Assembly: GCF_900184945.1 (NCBI RefSeq)
Contig: NZ_FXYF01000020.1
Location: 1-64,000 of the forward strand
DNA length: 64,000 nucleotides
Source: Antarctobacter aquimaris
GTDB taxonomy: Bacteria > Pseudomonadota > Alphaproteobacteria > Rhodobacterales > Rhodobacteraceae
Reading direction: 5' to 3'
Numbering within the stretch: position 1 is the first letter of the stretch; each line of letters starts with the position of its first letter. The notes under the pieces are model-generated. The model did no database searches and was not told where the DNA came from. It saw nothing but the letters and a program-made list of their open reading frames with translations. Of the stretch, positions 1 to 8,421 are shown one piece after another. A program made the position numbers and the translations under genes.

Positions 1-247
1 GAAGACGCGATCGGTGGGGGGTCGAGAACCGCGGCGTCGCGCGCGAGCTCGCGCGCCCGGCGGACGGGGGGGCGCGCACCGCCCAGCGGGGGGGGGCGGG
101 GGGCCCCCACCCGCGGGCCCCCCCCCCCCCCCCCCCCGCGGCCCCCCGGCGGGGCCGCCCCCCCCCGCCGAGGTCGACAGGCGGGCGCGGGACTGCGACA
201 TCCTGGGGCAGGCGGCGCGGCCGCAAGGTGCAAGAAAGGACATCACG
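1..247. other. Low-complexity GC-rich edge, no convincing gene
   Basis: The stretch is extremely G/C rich with long homopolymers, including a run of 20 C at 118-137 and long G runs around 87-104. An open frame crosses it into the downstream gene, but its predicted protein is only Gly/Pro/Ala/Arg low complexity. The true start of that gene is better placed at 248. It looks like a contig edge with sequencing or assembly error rather than functional DNA. Confidence 0.6.
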
Positions 248-1165
248 ATGAAGGATCGATTGACCGGGATACTCCCCGTGGCGCCGACGCCGTTTTACGC
301 CGACGGTCGCGTCGACGAGGAAGGGATGCGCCGTGTGCTCGATTGCATGATCGACCAGGGCTCGGACGCGATCTGTATCCTTGCCAACTACTCCGAACAG
401 TTCGTGCTGTCGGACGCCGAGCGTGCCTTGTTGACCCGTTTGTGCCTGGAACACGTCGCCGGAAGGGTGCCGGTGATCGTCACGATCAGCCATTTCTACA
501 CCGGGATCGTGGTCGCCCGCGCGCGCGAGGCGCAGGCGATGGGCGCGGCGATGCTGATGATGATGCCGCCCTACCATGGCGTCGGGCTGGTGCCGCCCGA
601 GGCGCGGATCGTCGAGCATTTCCAGGCGGTGTCGGACGCGGTGACGATCCCGATCATGGTGCAGGACGCGCCGTTGTCGGGCGTGACGCTGCCGGTGCCC
701 GTGCTGGCGCGCATGGCGCGCGAGATCGAGAATGTCAGCTACTTCAAGATCGAGACGCCCTTTGCCGCCGACAAGCTGGCGGCGCTGATCGCGGCCGGGG
801 GCGCGGACATCATCGGGCCGTTTGACGGCGAGGAGGCGGTCACGCTGCTGGCGGACCTCGATGCGGGCTGCACCGGCACCATGAGTTCGGCCCTGTTTCC
901 CGAACAGATCCGCCCCATCGTGACGGACTACCTGGCCGGCAACGCGCAGGCCGCGCTGGCGCAATGGGCGCGCTGCCTGCCGCTGATCAACCACGAGAAC
1001 CGCCAGTGCGGGCTGCGCGCGACCAAGGCGGTGATGATGGCGGGCGGGGTGATCGGCTCGGACCACGTGCGCCATCCGCTGAGTCCCCTGTCCGACCGGA
1101 CGCGGGCGCGGCTGTTGCAGCTGGCGGGGGATCTCGATGTGATCGCGCTGCGCTGGGGCAACTGA
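248..1165 (+). CDS. Dihydrodipicolinate synthase/N-acetylneuraminate lyase superfamily protein
   Basis: A 305-residue TIM-barrel aldolase or dehydratase of the DapA/NanA superfamily, cytoplasmic. The N-terminal GILPVAPTPF and the Schiff-base lysine at about K167 (SYFKIETP) are visible, and the length is normal. The position usually held by the catalytic tyrosine (LYNVP in DapA) reads VQDAP here, so true DapA activity is unlikely. A 2-keto-3-deoxy sugar-acid dehydratase or aldolase is more plausible, but the substrate cannot be read from sequence. The start at 248 was chosen because the protein aligns from MKDRLTG and upstream translation is low complexity. A LysR gene follows convergently. 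Confidence 0.8.
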   Translation: MKDRLTGILPVAPTPFYADGRVDEEGMRRVLDCMIDQGSDAICILANYSEQFVLSDAERALLTRLCLEHVAGRVPVIVTISHFYTGIVVARAREAQAMGAAMLMMMPPYHGVGLVPPEARIVEHFQAVSDAVTIPIMVQDAPLSGVTLPVPVLARMAREIENVSYFKIETPFAADKLAALIAAGGADIIGPFDGEEAVTLLADLDAGCTGTMSSALFPEQIRPIVTDYLAGNAQAALAQWARCLPLINHENRQCGLRATKAVMMAGGVIGSDHVRHPLSPLSDRTRARLLQLAGDLDVIALRWGN

Positions 1166-1183
1166 CTGGCGCCGCCCGCGGGG

Positions 1184-2119
1184 TCACGCCCCCGGCGCCT
1201 CCAGCTCTTGCAGCAGGGCAAAGACCTGGGTCCGCATCCAGCGGGCGAGGGGGGCAGAGTCCGCGCGGCGGTGCCAGATGCCGACGATCTGCGCCGGGGG
1301 CAGCGGCATTGGCGGGGTGAAGACCCGCAGGCCCAGGCTGGCCGCCACCGCGCGCGCCAGTTGCAGCGGCACCAGCGCGATCAACTCGCTGGCAGCGACC
1401 ACCCGGCAGACGCCGGAAAACACCGGCACCGTCATCGCCACCCGCCGGGCGCGCCCGACGCGCGCGAGGGCCGCGTCGCCCATGGCGCTGAGGTTGCCCT
1501 CGGGCGAGAACAGCACGTGGGAGAGGGCGCAGAAGGTGTCCATCGGCATCGTGCTGCCCTCCTCCAACCCGTCCAGCGCAGGGTGACCGGCCCGCGCGAT
1601 CACCACGAAGGGGGATCGGAACAGCGGCTGATGGGCGATCCAGCCGGGCAGGGGCGTGTCCGGGATCAGCGCCAGGTCCGCCGGGTAGTGCTCGAGACTG
1701 GCGACGTAGTCCTGCGGCACCAGGTCCACCAGTTGCGCGCGCAGGCCCGGTGCCTCGCGGCTCAGCAGCGCGCCCAGCCGGGGCATCAGCAGTTCGGCAA
1801 AGAAATCGCTTCCTGCGATGCGAAACGAACCCTCCGCCGTGGCGGGGTCAAAGGCCTGCGGCGGCGCAAGCAGCGCCTCGATCCGCGCCAGTTCATCAGC
1901 CAGCCCGTCGCGCAGCGTCTCGGCGTGGGAGGTCGGCACCAGCCGGTTGCCCTGCCGCACGAACAGCGGATCGCACAGCGCGTGCCGCAGCCGCCCCTGC
2001 GCGCCCGACACCGCCGGCTGCGACAGGCCCAGACGTGCCCCGGCCTTGACCGTCGATCCGTCGCGGAACAGCGCATCCAGCACGCGCAGCAGGTTCAGGT
2101 CGAAGGTGGCGAAATTCAT
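1184..2119 (-). CDS. LysR-family transcriptional regulator
   Basis: A 311-residue protein with an N-terminal winged HTH (about residues 5-65; DLNLLRVLDALFRDGSTVKAG, then the LSQPAVS recognition helix) and a C-terminal periplasmic-binding-like effector domain. The length is typical of LysR. It is transcribed divergently from the cupin/GST pair with about 114 bp between starts. That is the usual arrangement for a LysR regulator and its target operon, so it probably controls the cupin and GST genes. The effector is unknown. Confidence 0.9.
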   Translation of the reverse strand: MNFATFDLNLLRVLDALFRDGSTVKAGARLGLSQPAVSGAQGRLRHALCDPLFVRQGNRLVPTSHAETLRDGLADELARIEALLAPPQAFDPATAEGSFRIAGSDFFAELLMPRLGALLSREAPGLRAQLVDLVPQDYVASLEHYPADLALIPDTPLPGWIAHQPLFRSPFVVIARAGHPALDGLEEGSTMPMDTFCALSHVLFSPEGNLSAMGDAALARVGRARRVAMTVPVFSGVCRVVAASELIALVPLQLARAVAASLGLRVFTPPMPLPPAQIVGIWHRRADSAPLARWMRTQVFALLQELEAPGA

Positions 2120-2233
2120 CTGGCCGATAGCCTTTATCCCAAACGGCGATTTGAACGATACCCTGATGCCCTGCTAGGCTGGATGTCAACGAAGGCGCCT
2201 TCGGCCCCCCGTGACCCGCTGAGGACCGACACC

Positions 2234-2686
2234 ATGAAAGACCTTGCCTCCCAGACCGGCACGCTGGCGTGGGATGGCACGCTTTACCGCACCCTGCTGC
2301 GCTCCGAGGACAGCGGCGGCGCCCTGTCCATCGTCGACAGCCTGTCCCCTGTCGGCAGCGGCCCGCCGCGCCATGTCCACCATGCCGAGGACGAGACATT
2401 CGTCATGCTCTCGGGCACCTGCAAGCTGTGGATCGCCGGGCAGGAGCGGCTGGCCGGGCCGGGCGACAGCGTCTTTGTCCCGCGCGGCACCGAGCACAGT
2501 TTTGTCGTCGTCGGCACCGAGCCCAGCCGACACCTGGTGATCCTGACGCCGGGTGGCTTCGAAGGCTTCTTTGCCGAAATGGCGGCGGGCCAGCTCCGCA
2601 TCCCGCAGGACATGGCGACCATCGGCGCGGCCGCCGCGCGCCACAACCTCAGCTTTACCGGACCACCACTGGAGCCGCAGTCATGA
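2234..2686 (+). CDS. Cupin-domain protein
   Basis: A 150-residue single cupin barrel. Motif 1 is visible around residues 40-60 (PPRHVHHAEDETFVMLSG, with two His and a Glu as likely metal ligands) and motif 2 around residues 75-90 (PGDSVFVPRGTEHSF). The role is unknown; such proteins are small dioxygenases, isomerases or sensors. Its stop overlaps the start of the GST gene by 4 bp (ATGA), so the two are translationally coupled. Divergent from the LysR gene. Confidence 0.85.
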   Translation: MKDLASQTGTLAWDGTLYRTLLRSEDSGGALSIVDSLSPVGSGPPRHVHHAEDETFVMLSGTCKLWIAGQERLAGPGDSVFVPRGTEHSFVVVGTEPSRHLVILTPGGFEGFFAEMAAGQLRIPQDMATIGAAAARHNLSFTGPPLEPQS

Positions 2687-3489
2687 CCGATACGCCGACC
2701 GTCTACCATATCCCCGTCTGCCCCTTTTCCCAGCGGCTGGAGATCCTGCTGGCCCTGCGGGACCAGCAGGACGCCGTCCGCTTCGAGGTGGTCGACATCA
2801 CCCGCCCGCGCGATCCCGCACTTCTGGCCAAGACACGCGGCACCACGGCGCTGCCGGTGCTGGAGACGCCGGGCGGGGTCATCCTCAAGGAAAGCCTGGT
2901 GATCCTGCGCTACCTCGACGAGGTACTGCCGGGGCCGCGCCTGCGCCGCGCCGATCCGCTGGAACACGCGGTGGAATCCATGCTGATCGTCAAGGAAGGC
3001 CCGTTCACGATGGCCGGCTATCTCTGGGTCATGAACCAGGATCCCGACGCACGCGGGGCGCACCGCGACAAGATGCTGGCGCTCTACCGCGACCTTGACG
3101 GTTTCCTGCGCGCGGAGGGCGCCGGGGGGCCGTGGCTGTTCGACGAATTCGGCCTGGCCGAGGCGGTTTTCACGCCGATCTTCATGCGGTTCTGGTTTCT
3201 CGGGTATTACGAGGGGTTCGACCTGCCCTCCGACGATGCCTATGCCCGGGTGCGGGACTGGCGGGCCGCCTGCATGGCGCATCCCGCCGCGCAGCAGGTG
3301 ACGGAGGAGCAGATCGTCAAGCTTTACCACGATTACGCGCTGGGTGCGGGCAACGGCGCGTTGGTGCCGGGACGCAGCGTGTCGAGCTTTGCCTTCGATC
3401 CGCCCTGGCAGGACCGGCCCTGGCCGCCGCGCGACAAATACGCCGGGACGGCGACCGACGCGGCGCTGGGGTTGCTACGCCTCGGTTAG
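2683..3489 (+). CDS. Glutathione S-transferase family protein
   Basis: A 268-residue protein with an N-terminal thioredoxin-fold GST domain (CPFSQRLEILL around residues 11-21; the cis-Pro region TTALPVLETPGG followed by ES for glutathione gamma-glutamyl binding) and an all-helical C-terminal domain. Slightly longer than typical 200-230 residue GSTs because of a C-terminal tail. The CPFS motif suggests a Cys- or Ser-type (omega/beta-like) catalytic residue. It overlaps the cupin gene by 4 bp and the convergent methyltransferase by 15 bp at its 3' end. Confidence 0.85.
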   Translation: MTDTPTVYHIPVCPFSQRLEILLALRDQQDAVRFEVVDITRPRDPALLAKTRGTTALPVLETPGGVILKESLVILRYLDEVLPGPRLRRADPLEHAVESMLIVKEGPFTMAGYLWVMNQDPDARGAHRDKMLALYRDLDGFLRAEGAGGPWLFDEFGLAEAVFTPIFMRFWFLGYYEGFDLPSDDAYARVRDWRAACMAHPAAQQVTEEQIVKLYHDYALGAGNGALVPGRSVSSFAFDPPWQDRPWPPRDKYAGTATDAALGLLRLG

Positions 3490-4287
3490 GGCAGGTTTGA
3501 GGGCGATGGCGCTGATGAAGAGGATCGCGCCGTAGAACGTCCCGTTGGCCACCCGCAGCGCGGTCTCGGCCTTGAACCCCGAGGCAAGCTCGCCTCCGCA
3601 TTCGCCCGCGCGTTCCGCCGCGTCCACGCTCCGGGCCATGAGCGACTCGATATAGTCGGGCCGGTCGGTCTGCACAAAGCCGTGCGCGGTGCTGCGCAGC
3701 CCCTCGAACCCGGCGTCTGCCAGAAGGCGGGGAAGCCGGCGCATGATGTACGGATCGTGGATCAGGTTGCGCTGGGCGGCTTGCATGACCGCCTGCAACG
3801 GGTCCCTGTCGAACAGCGCCACGGTGTTGGTCGCATAGTCCCCGTCAAAGATCGCCAGGGTGCCGCCCGGTCGCAGCACGCGAAACGCTTCGGCCAGCGC
3901 GGCCTCGGGCGCGTCGAGGTGCGAATAGACCGTATGCGCCACCACCACGTCAAAACCCGCGTCGGCCTGTCCGGTGGCGACAGCATCGCCAGGAACGAAA
4001 TTGACGCCGTCGCGGTGCGCGAACCGCTGGCGGGCGCGGGCGAGCAGGCCCGGAGACGGATCCACCGCTGTCACCTTCGCCGGACCGGCGGCCTCAAGCA
4101 GCAGTTCGGTGCTGGCGCCGTTGCCGCAGCCGATCTCGAGGAACTCGGCCCCGTGCGGCAGCGCGCCCATGTAGCGGGCGCAGATGTCCCGCATGGCGGG
4201 GTCGTTGGCGCGGGCATCCATCGACGTGGCGATGGCGTCCAGCATCGTGTCGGGCTGGTCGGAAATTGTCAGGTAGAGGTCGGGCAT
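3475..4287 (-). CDS. Class I SAM-dependent methyltransferase
   Basis: A 270-residue Rossmann-fold methyltransferase. Motif I EFLEIGCGNGAST and the acidic strand TAVDPS are visible in the first third, with VVVAHTVYSHLDAPEAALAEAFRVLRPGG as post-I motifs, as in UbiE/MenG-like small-molecule methyltransferases. The start at 4287 is preferred to an upstream in-frame ATG at 4413 because it has an AAAGGA ribosome-binding site and begins just ahead of the domain. Substrate unknown. Tail-to-tail overlap with the GST gene. Confidence 0.85.
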   Translation of the reverse strand: MPDLYLTISDQPDTMLDAIATSMDARANDPAMRDICARYMGALPHGAEFLEIGCGNGASTELLLEAAGPAKVTAVDPSPGLLARARQRFAHRDGVNFVPGDAVATGQADAGFDVVVAHTVYSHLDAPEAALAEAFRVLRPGGTLAIFDGDYATNTVALFDRDPLQAVMQAAQRNLIHDPYIMRRLPRLLADAGFEGLRSTAHGFVQTDRPDYIESLMARSVDAAERAGECGGELASGFKAETALRVANGTFYGAILFISAIALKPALTEA

Positions 4288-4423
4288 GGCCTGTCCTTTC
4301 CGCCTCAGGATAGAGGCAAATGCCACGTCTGTCAGGAAAACACCCGTTGCGCCGGTAGGGCGAAGCCGTGCCCGCCGGGTCCGCAACGCCGGCACTGGGG
4401 AAGGACAGCACATGCCCGCGATG

Positions 4424-4441
4424 ACCGAGCGTTCACTCGGT
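4424..4441. promoter_or_regulatory. Inverted repeat resembling a TetR-family operator
   Basis: ACCGAG and CTCGGT are perfect 6-bp arms separated by 6 bp. This form is common for TetR-family operators, but no tetR gene is in the neighbourhood. The repeat lies about 140 bp upstream of the methyltransferase start, within the spacer separating it from oppF. Confidence 0.35.
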
Positions 4442-4442
4442 G

Positions 4443-4484
4443 GCCGATCCTGCGGTTTGGGATGCCGATCCTGCGGCTTGGGAT
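4443..4484. repeat. Two tandem 21-bp direct repeats
   Basis: GCCGATCCTGCGG(T/C)TTGGGAT occurs twice in immediate tandem with one mismatch (4443-4463 and 4464-4484). It lies directly beside the TetR-like inverted repeat, between the methyltransferase gene and the end of the opp operon. The function is not evident. Confidence 0.7.
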
Positions 4485-4560
4485 GTTCCTGGCCCCATAA
4501 GCCGCCCGCGCGACTGAGTCCGCTGCGCGCGGCCCCGCTTGCTCTGACCTTTCGGGAACC

Positions 4561-5550
4561 TCAGGCCGGCTCTGTCGCGTTTTCCAGCAGGCAGGCGACC
4601 TTGCGCCCGTCCCGCGTCACCAGCGGCGGGCGGATCGTGGCGCAGTCCGGTATCCGCTTGGGGCAGCGCGACTGGAACAGGCAGCCCGCGGGCAGGTCCA
4701 TCGGGCTGGGCAGGTCGCCGGTCAGCAGTTGCGGCACAGCCTTGCGGCGCGGATCGGGTACCGGCACCGCCGACAGCAGCGCCTGCGTGTAGGGGTGGCG
4801 CGGTGTCGCCACCAGGTCAGCCGCCGGGGCCATCTCCATCATGCCGCCGACATACATCACCAGGATGTCGTCCGAGATGTGGCGGACCACGCTCAGGTCA
4901 TGCGCGACAAAGATCAGCGTCAGCTCCATCTCGGCCTGCAAGGCCCGCAACAGGTTGATCACCTGCGCCTGGATCGACACGTCCAGCGCCGACACCGGCT
5001 CGTCGCACAGCAGGATCTGCGGCCGCGACACCAGCGCGCGGGCGATGCCGATGCGCTGGCACTGGCCGCCGGAAAACTCGTGCGGAAAGCGGTTCATGTT
5101 GGCCCGCGCGATGCCCACGCGATCCAGCATGGCCTTGACCGCCTCGCGCCGTTGCTCGGCACCCAGGTCAGGGCGGAAGTAAAGCAGCGGTTCGGCCACG
5201 ATCTCGCGAATGGTCATGCGCGGGTTGAGCGAGGCCATCGGGTCCTGAAAGATCATCTGCATCCGGCGGCGCAGGCGTTGCAGGTCGGCGCGGCTGCGGT
5301 AGTTCACCTGCTGCCCGTCCAGCGTGACTGTCCCCGAGGAATGCGGCCCCAGCCCGGCGATGGCGCGGATCAGGGTGGACTTGCCGCAGCCGGACTCGCC
5401 CACGATGCCCAGCACCCGGCCCGGCATCAGGTCAAAGCTGACGCCGTTGACCGCCCGCAGCAGGCGCGGCGGCGACCAGGGAAAGCGTTTGCCCCGGTGC
5501 ACGGGAAAGGTGACGTGCAGATCGTCTACCGAGAGGATGGGCGTGGTCAT
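4561..5550 (-). CDS. Peptide/nickel-type ABC transporter ATP-binding protein (OppF/DppF)
   Basis: A 329-residue ABC ATPase, last gene of the five-gene importer operon. Walker A is GESGCGKST, the signature is FSGGQCQRIGIARAL, and Walker B is ILLCDEPVSALD. A C-terminal oligopeptide/dipeptide domain carries the Cys-rich CLFQSRCPKRIPDC segment that in OppD/F relatives can hold an Fe-S cluster. It heterodimerises with the preceding ATPase, with which it overlaps 4 bp. It energises import of peptides or a related solute. Confidence 0.93.
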   Translation of the reverse strand: MTTPILSVDDLHVTFPVHRGKRFPWSPPRLLRAVNGVSFDLMPGRVLGIVGESGCGKSTLIRAIAGLGPHSSGTVTLDGQQVNYRSRADLQRLRRRMQMIFQDPMASLNPRMTIREIVAEPLLYFRPDLGAEQRREAVKAMLDRVGIARANMNRFPHEFSGGQCQRIGIARALVSRPQILLCDEPVSALDVSIQAQVINLLRALQAEMELTLIFVAHDLSVVRHISDDILVMYVGGMMEMAPAADLVATPRHPYTQALLSAVPVPDPRRKAVPQLLTGDLPSPMDLPAGCLFQSRCPKRIPDCATIRPPLVTRDGRKVACLLENATEPA

Positions 5551-6500
5551 GTCAGCTCCTCCACCGGGCGCAGGCAGGCGCGGCCACCGACGAGTTCGGG
5601 CAGGGTGGTGTGGCAGGCGTCGACCGCATCGGCGCAGCGCGGCGCAAAGGGGCAGGCCCTGGGCGCGGCGGTCTGGCTGGGCGGGCTGCCGGGGATCGCC
5701 GCCAGGTCCGTGCCGCCGTCGGTGATGCGCGGCACCGCGCGCAGCAGGCCCCGCGTGTAGGGGTGCCCCGGCGCATCGAACAGCTGCAACGTGGGTGCGG
5801 CCTCCATGATGCGCCCGCCGTAGAGCACCACGGTGTCGTCGCAAAAGCCTGCCACCACGCCCAGGTCGTGGGTGATCAGCAGGATCGCGGTGCCCATGTC
5901 GCGCTGGATCTCGTCCAGCAGCGCCATGATCTGCGCCTGCACGGTGACGTCCAGCGCGGTGGTCGGCTCGTCCGCCAGGATCAGCCGCGGCTTGCAGATC
6001 AGCGCCATGGCGATGACGATCCGCTGCCGCATCCCGCCGGAAAACTCGTGCGGGTAGGCGTGCAGGCGATTGCGTGCATCGGGGATGCGCACCGCGTCCA
6101 TCACCTCCAGCGCGCGGCGGCGCGACTCCGTGCGGCTGGTCCCCTCGTGTAGTTCCACCACCTCGCCCAGCTGGCGTTCGATGGTCATGTAGGGATTGAG
6201 CGAGCTCATCGGGTCCTGGAAGATCAGCGCGATCTCCCTGGCGCGGATGCGGTTCAGCTGCGACTGCGGCAGGCCGATCAGGTTGCGCCCGCCGTAGAGG
6301 ACCTGGCCCTCGGTCTCGGCGTTGCGGGCCAGCAGCCCCATGATGGCCAGCGCGATCTGGCTCTTGCCCGATCCGCTCTCGCCGACCATGGCCAGTTTCT
6401 GCCCCTCGGCCACGTCAAAGCTGACGTCGTTGACAGCGTGTACCTTGCCGTCGCCGGTGCGGAAGCGGATCTTCAGGTTCTGGACGGACAGCAGGGTCAT
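5547..6500 (-). CDS. Peptide/nickel-type ABC transporter ATP-binding protein (OppD/DppD)
   Basis: A 317-residue ABC ATPase with Walker A GESGSGKSQ, signature FSGGMRQRIVIAMAL, Walker B LILADEPTTALD and a C-terminal oligopeptide domain with CPFAPRCADAVDAC. The start at 6500 gives the normal OppD N-terminus (MTLLSVQNLKIRF) and a 4-bp overlap with the permease gene upstream in the operon. It pairs with the OppF-like subunit. Confidence 0.93.
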   Translation of the reverse strand: MTLLSVQNLKIRFRTGDGKVHAVNDVSFDVAEGQKLAMVGESGSGKSQIALAIMGLLARNAETEGQVLYGGRNLIGLPQSQLNRIRAREIALIFQDPMSSLNPYMTIERQLGEVVELHEGTSRTESRRRALEVMDAVRIPDARNRLHAYPHEFSGGMRQRIVIAMALICKPRLILADEPTTALDVTVQAQIMALLDEIQRDMGTAILLITHDLGVVAGFCDDTVVLYGGRIMEAAPTLQLFDAPGHPYTRGLLRAVPRITDGGTDLAAIPGSPPSQTAAPRACPFAPRCADAVDACHTTLPELVGGRACLRPVEELT

Positions 6501-7432
6501 CGCCGGTCCTTCGGGTCGAGGGCGTCGCGCAAACCGTCGCCGATGTAGTAGAGCGAGACCTGCGCGATGACGAAGAAGGCCGCCGGAAAGGCCAGCTGCC
6601 ACAGCGTGCCGAATGTCATGGTCTTGGCCCCTTCGGAGATCAGCGCGCCCCAGCTGGTGTTCGGCTCCTGGATGCCGACGCCGAGGAAGGACACCAGGCT
6701 TTCGGCCATGATCACCTCGGGGATGACGATGGAGGTGTAGATCACGATCACCCACAGGATGTTGGGCGCCAGGTGCTTGAAGATGATGGCGAGGTCGGAC
6801 ATCCCCAGCATCCGCGCGGCATCCACGAATTCGCGGTTCTTCAGCATCATGACCTGGCCGCGCACGATCAACAGGCCCGAAGTCCAGTTCACGATGATGA
6901 TGACCAGGATCATCTGCGACAGCGAGCGGCCAAAGAAGGCCTGCCAGACCACGAAGAAGATGATGTAGGGGATCGAGATCCAGATGGTGTAAAAGCCCAT
7001 CACGATCTGGTCGAACTTGCCGCCGAAATAGCCCGCCAGCGCGCCGATGGTGGCGCCCAGCAGCACCGCGATGGGCCCGGCGACAAAGCCCACCATCAGC
7101 GAGGTGCGCGAGCCCTGCACGACGCGGGCGTAAAGGTCGCGGCCCAGTTCGTCGACGCCGAACCAGTGGCCGTTTTCCAGGCTGGGGCCGCCCTCGGTCT
7201 TGATCAGGCCCAGCAGGTTCCAGTCGATCTCCTCGTAGCTCCAGCGCGCAAAGGCGTGGCCGAAGACCGCGAACAGCACGAGGCCGACCAGCATGAAGAC
7301 CGAAAAGACCGCCAGCCGGTGGCCCAGGAAACGGCGCCCGGCGTCGGCCCAGAAGGACCGCGAGACGACCATCTCTCCGGCCACGGTCTCGGCGAACTCG
7401 GGCGAATTCAGGCGTTTGCGGGCGCTGGTCAC
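6497..7432 (-). CDS. Peptide-type ABC transporter permease (OppC/DppC)
   Basis: A 311-residue inner-membrane permease. The N-terminal OppC_N segment holds the first transmembrane helix (about residues 35-55), and the BPD_transp_1 core carries the ATPase-coupling EAA loop (EFVDAARMLGMSDLAIIFKH). GTG at 7432 is chosen as the start: it overlaps the oppB stop in a GTGA arrangement and is preceded by GAGGAG. The longer open frame reading back through oppB is not credible. Confidence 0.9.
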   Translation of the reverse strand: MTSARKRLNSPEFAETVAGEMVVSRSFWADAGRRFLGHRLAVFSVFMLVGLVLFAVFGHAFARWSYEEIDWNLLGLIKTEGGPSLENGHWFGVDELGRDLYARVVQGSRTSLMVGFVAGPIAVLLGATIGALAGYFGGKFDQIVMGFYTIWISIPYIIFFVVWQAFFGRSLSQMILVIIIVNWTSGLLIVRGQVMMLKNREFVDAARMLGMSDLAIIFKHLAPNILWVIVIYTSIVIPEVIMAESLVSFLGVGIQEPNTSWGALISEGAKTMTFGTLWQLAFPAAFFVIAQVSLYYIGDGLRDALDPKDRR

Positions 7433-8358
7433 AGGTTGCTCCTCACCTTGGGGTCGATCCAGGCGTACATCAGGTCCAGCATCAGGTTCAGCGTGAAGGT
7501 CAGCAGGCTGTAGAGGATCGCGAGACCCAGCAGCATGGCGTAGTCGCGGCTGTAGGCGCCGTCGATGAAGTCCTGGCCGATGCCGCCGGTGGAAAAGAAC
7601 ACGTCGATGAAGACGGACCCGGTGATCATGTAGACGAACACCGGCCCCATGTAGGTCAGCGTCGGCAGCAGCGCCGGTTTCAGCGCGTGGCGCCAGATGA
7701 TGGTGCGCTGCGGCAGGCCCTTGGCGCGGGCGGTCAGGATGAAGGGGGCGTTCAGCACCTCCAGCATCGAGCCGCGCGTCAGCCGCGCGACGCCCGCCAT
7801 GTAGGAGGTGCCCAGGGCTATGGCCGGCATGACGATGTACTGCCATTGCCCGCCGTTCCAGCCGCCGCCCGGCAGCAGCCCCCAGGACAGGGTGAACAGC
7901 AGCACCAGGATCGGCGCCAGCACGAAGTTGGGAAAGATCTGGCTGAAGATGGCGAGGCCCGTCATCGCGTAGTCCCAGAAGCTGTTCTGCTTCAGCGCGG
8001 CGATGATGCCCAGCGCGATGCCCAGCACCAGGACAAAGACCGCCGACCAGAACCCATAGGTCAGCGTCACCGGAAAACCCTGCGCGATCACGTCGTTCAC
8101 CGTGCGGTCCTTCTGCGCGAAGGAGGGGCCGAAGTCGAAGTGAAAGACGATGTTCTTGATGTAGGTCCAGAGCTGCACGTACAGCGGATCGTCCATGCCG
8201 TAGCGTTCCAGCACGTTCTGCATGACGGCGGGCGGCAGCGGTTTTTCCGAGGTGAACGGCCCGCCGGGGGCGAGTCGCATCAGGTAGAAAGAGAAGATGA
8301 TCAGCACCAGCAGCGTCGGGATCACCGCCAGCAGGCGGCGCAGGGTGTAGTTGAACAT
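7429..8358 (-). CDS. Peptide-type ABC transporter permease (OppB/DppB)
   Basis: A 309-residue inner-membrane permease with the classic OppB N-terminus (LRRLLAVIPTLLVLIIFSF, first transmembrane helix) followed by a periplasmic loop and the BPD_transp_1 core. Its EAA loop is LTARAKGLPQRTIIWRHALKP. Second gene of the operon, separated from the binding-protein gene by a strong hairpin and overlapping the oppC-like gene by 4 bp. Confidence 0.93.
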   Translation of the reverse strand: MFNYTLRRLLAVIPTLLVLIIFSFYLMRLAPGGPFTSEKPLPPAVMQNVLERYGMDDPLYVQLWTYIKNIVFHFDFGPSFAQKDRTVNDVIAQGFPVTLTYGFWSAVFVLVLGIALGIIAALKQNSFWDYAMTGLAIFSQIFPNFVLAPILVLLFTLSWGLLPGGGWNGGQWQYIVMPAIALGTSYMAGVARLTRGSMLEVLNAPFILTARAKGLPQRTIIWRHALKPALLPTLTYMGPVFVYMITGSVFIDVFFSTGGIGQDFIDGAYSRDYAMLLGLAILYSLLTFTLNLMLDLMYAWIDPKVRSNL

Positions 8359-8372
8359 GACAACCTCGCAAA

Positions 8373-8399
8373 GCCCTCCGCCCGAGCGGGGCGGAGGGC
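8373..8399 (-). terminator. Hairpin between oppA and oppB (attenuator or mRNA stabiliser)
   Basis: GCCCTCCGCCC and GGGCGGAGGGC form a perfect 11-bp GC-rich stem with a 5-nt loop and no U-tract. It lies in the 63-bp gap after the binding-protein gene. Hairpins here commonly protect the upstream mRNA and cut read-through, giving an excess of binding protein over membrane components. Role inferred from position. Confidence 0.7.
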
Positions 8400-8421
8400 C
8401 TGTCGGTTCGGGAAACCGGGG

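Noticed and set aside
14-247. N-terminal extension of the DHDPS-like protein
   Set aside because: Low-complexity Gly/Pro/Arg translation over homopolymers; the domain starts at 248.
7433-8371. A single 624-residue permease from 8371 to 6497
   Set aside because: The upstream part is an off-frame reading of oppB; the true permease starts at GTG 7432.
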